Assembly (NCBI GenBank): GCA_900299205.1
Contig: OMIW01000096.1
Location: 1 to 5,411, forward strand
DNA from: Pseudomonadota bacterium
GTDB lineage: Bacteria; Bdellovibrionota_C; UBA2361; OMIW01
Length of the DNA stretch: 5,411 nt
Direction of reading: 5' to 3'
The translations under genes were made by a program, and so were the position numbers. Within the stretch, counting starts at the first letter, position 1; each line of letters starts with the position of its first letter. Below the pieces are notes generated by a model. It ran no database searches. It was given only the letters and a program-made list of their open reading frames with translations, and had not been told where the DNA came from. Shown here piece by piece: positions 5,150 through 5,411 of the stretch.

Positions 5150-5411
5150 CTACCCCCAAGGCACTCCGAGTTCCCGCACAGGATCGACAGGGTGCCCCGC
5201 GCGGCGCGATTCGAAATAGAAATTGCTCCCTCGCACCCCTGGCTTTCCGACAATGCCAATCTCTCCACCCTTTTCGACTCGGTTCCCCACCGCAACAGCG
5301 ACCCGACCCAGACGCCCATACATAGAATAGAACCTATCCCCATGGTCTATGACGACAACGGGACCAAATCCGGGCATTTCACCGACGAATCGAACGGTCC
5401 CCCCCTGTACC
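5150..5411 (-). CDS. envC: EnvC-like murein hydrolase activator, degenerate LytM domain (C-terminal part)
   Basis: The last 86 codons of a minus-strand gene running in from the right edge and ending in TAG at 5152-5150. The sequence is the C-terminal half of an M23/LytM beta-sheet domain: GGTVRFVGEMPGFGPVVVID, then HGDRFYSMYGRL, VGNRVEKGGEIGIVG, and a final YFESRRAGHPVDP. Active M23 peptidases carry HLHFE near the end, where the HxH supplies zinc ligands. Here it is NFYFE, so metal binding is lost, as in E. coli EnvC (SLYFE). Such degenerate LytM proteins do not cut peptidoglycan themselves but activate periplasmic amidases (AmiA and AmiB in E. coli) at the septum. The coiled-coil N-terminal half expected of EnvC is outside the window. 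The following ctpA on the same strand supports the assignment. Confidence 0.88.
   Translation of the reverse strand, partial: VQGGTVRFVGEMPGFGPVVVIDHGDRFYSMYGRLGRVAVAVGNRVEKGGEIGIVGKPGVRGSNFYFESRRAGHPVDPVRELGVPWG

Noticed and set aside
5150-5411. Active M23 zinc endopeptidase
   Set aside because: The HxH zinc-ligand motif near the C-terminus is replaced by NFY, so the domain is the degenerate, activator type rather than a peptidase.

Overview
The window reads as a Gram-negative bacterial chromosome segment of moderate GC. A class 2 (quinone-linked) dihydroorotate dehydrogenase and an EnvC-like cell-separation factor next to a CtpA-type protease point to a proteobacterial or related lineage. 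The L35 and L20 sequences look vaguely deltaproteobacterial to me, but I cannot place the organism by reading alone. Every confidently called gene is on the minus strand, so transcription runs from high to low coordinates.

In transcription order: (1) 5411-5150, the C-terminal end of an EnvC-like degenerate LytM protein, cut by the window edge. (2) 5149-4917, a structured intergenic region with a perfect 14-bp inverted repeat, a candidate extended -10 promoter overlapped by a small palindrome, and a hairpin with a U6 tract just before the next gene. (3) 4916-3357, ctpA, an inner-membrane-anchored S41 carboxyl-terminal processing protease with a PDZ domain and an intact Ser/Lys/Gln triad. (4) 3278-3156, a clear sigma70-type promoter and a tRNA-Val(GAC). 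(5) 3057-2392, rpmI (L35) and rplT (L20), closed by a strong intrinsic terminator at 2361-2335. (6) 2270-1686, a RimI-like GNAT acetyltransferase whose start is ambiguous. (7) 1618-536, pyrD. (8) 535-1, a region without a confident gene. It holds several unrelated short adjacent duplications, a plus-strand-oriented intrinsic terminator at 416-464, and possibly the last 27 codons of a rightward gene entering from the left edge.

Functionally, envC and ctpA form a recognised cell-envelope pair concerned with septal peptidoglycan splitting and periplasmic proteolysis. tRNA-Val, rpmI and rplT form a translation block that may be cotranscribed, because no terminator is visible between them. A RimI-type enzyme (ribosomal-protein N-terminal acetylation in E. 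coli) follows, and then pyrimidine synthesis. The usual infC partner of rpmI-rplT is absent at its customary place.

I see no CRISPR array, insertion sequence, phage gene or defence system. Most of the window is ordinary housekeeping DNA. The parts worth a second look are the duplication-rich left end, the ctpA leader, and the unusual setting of rpmI-rplT.
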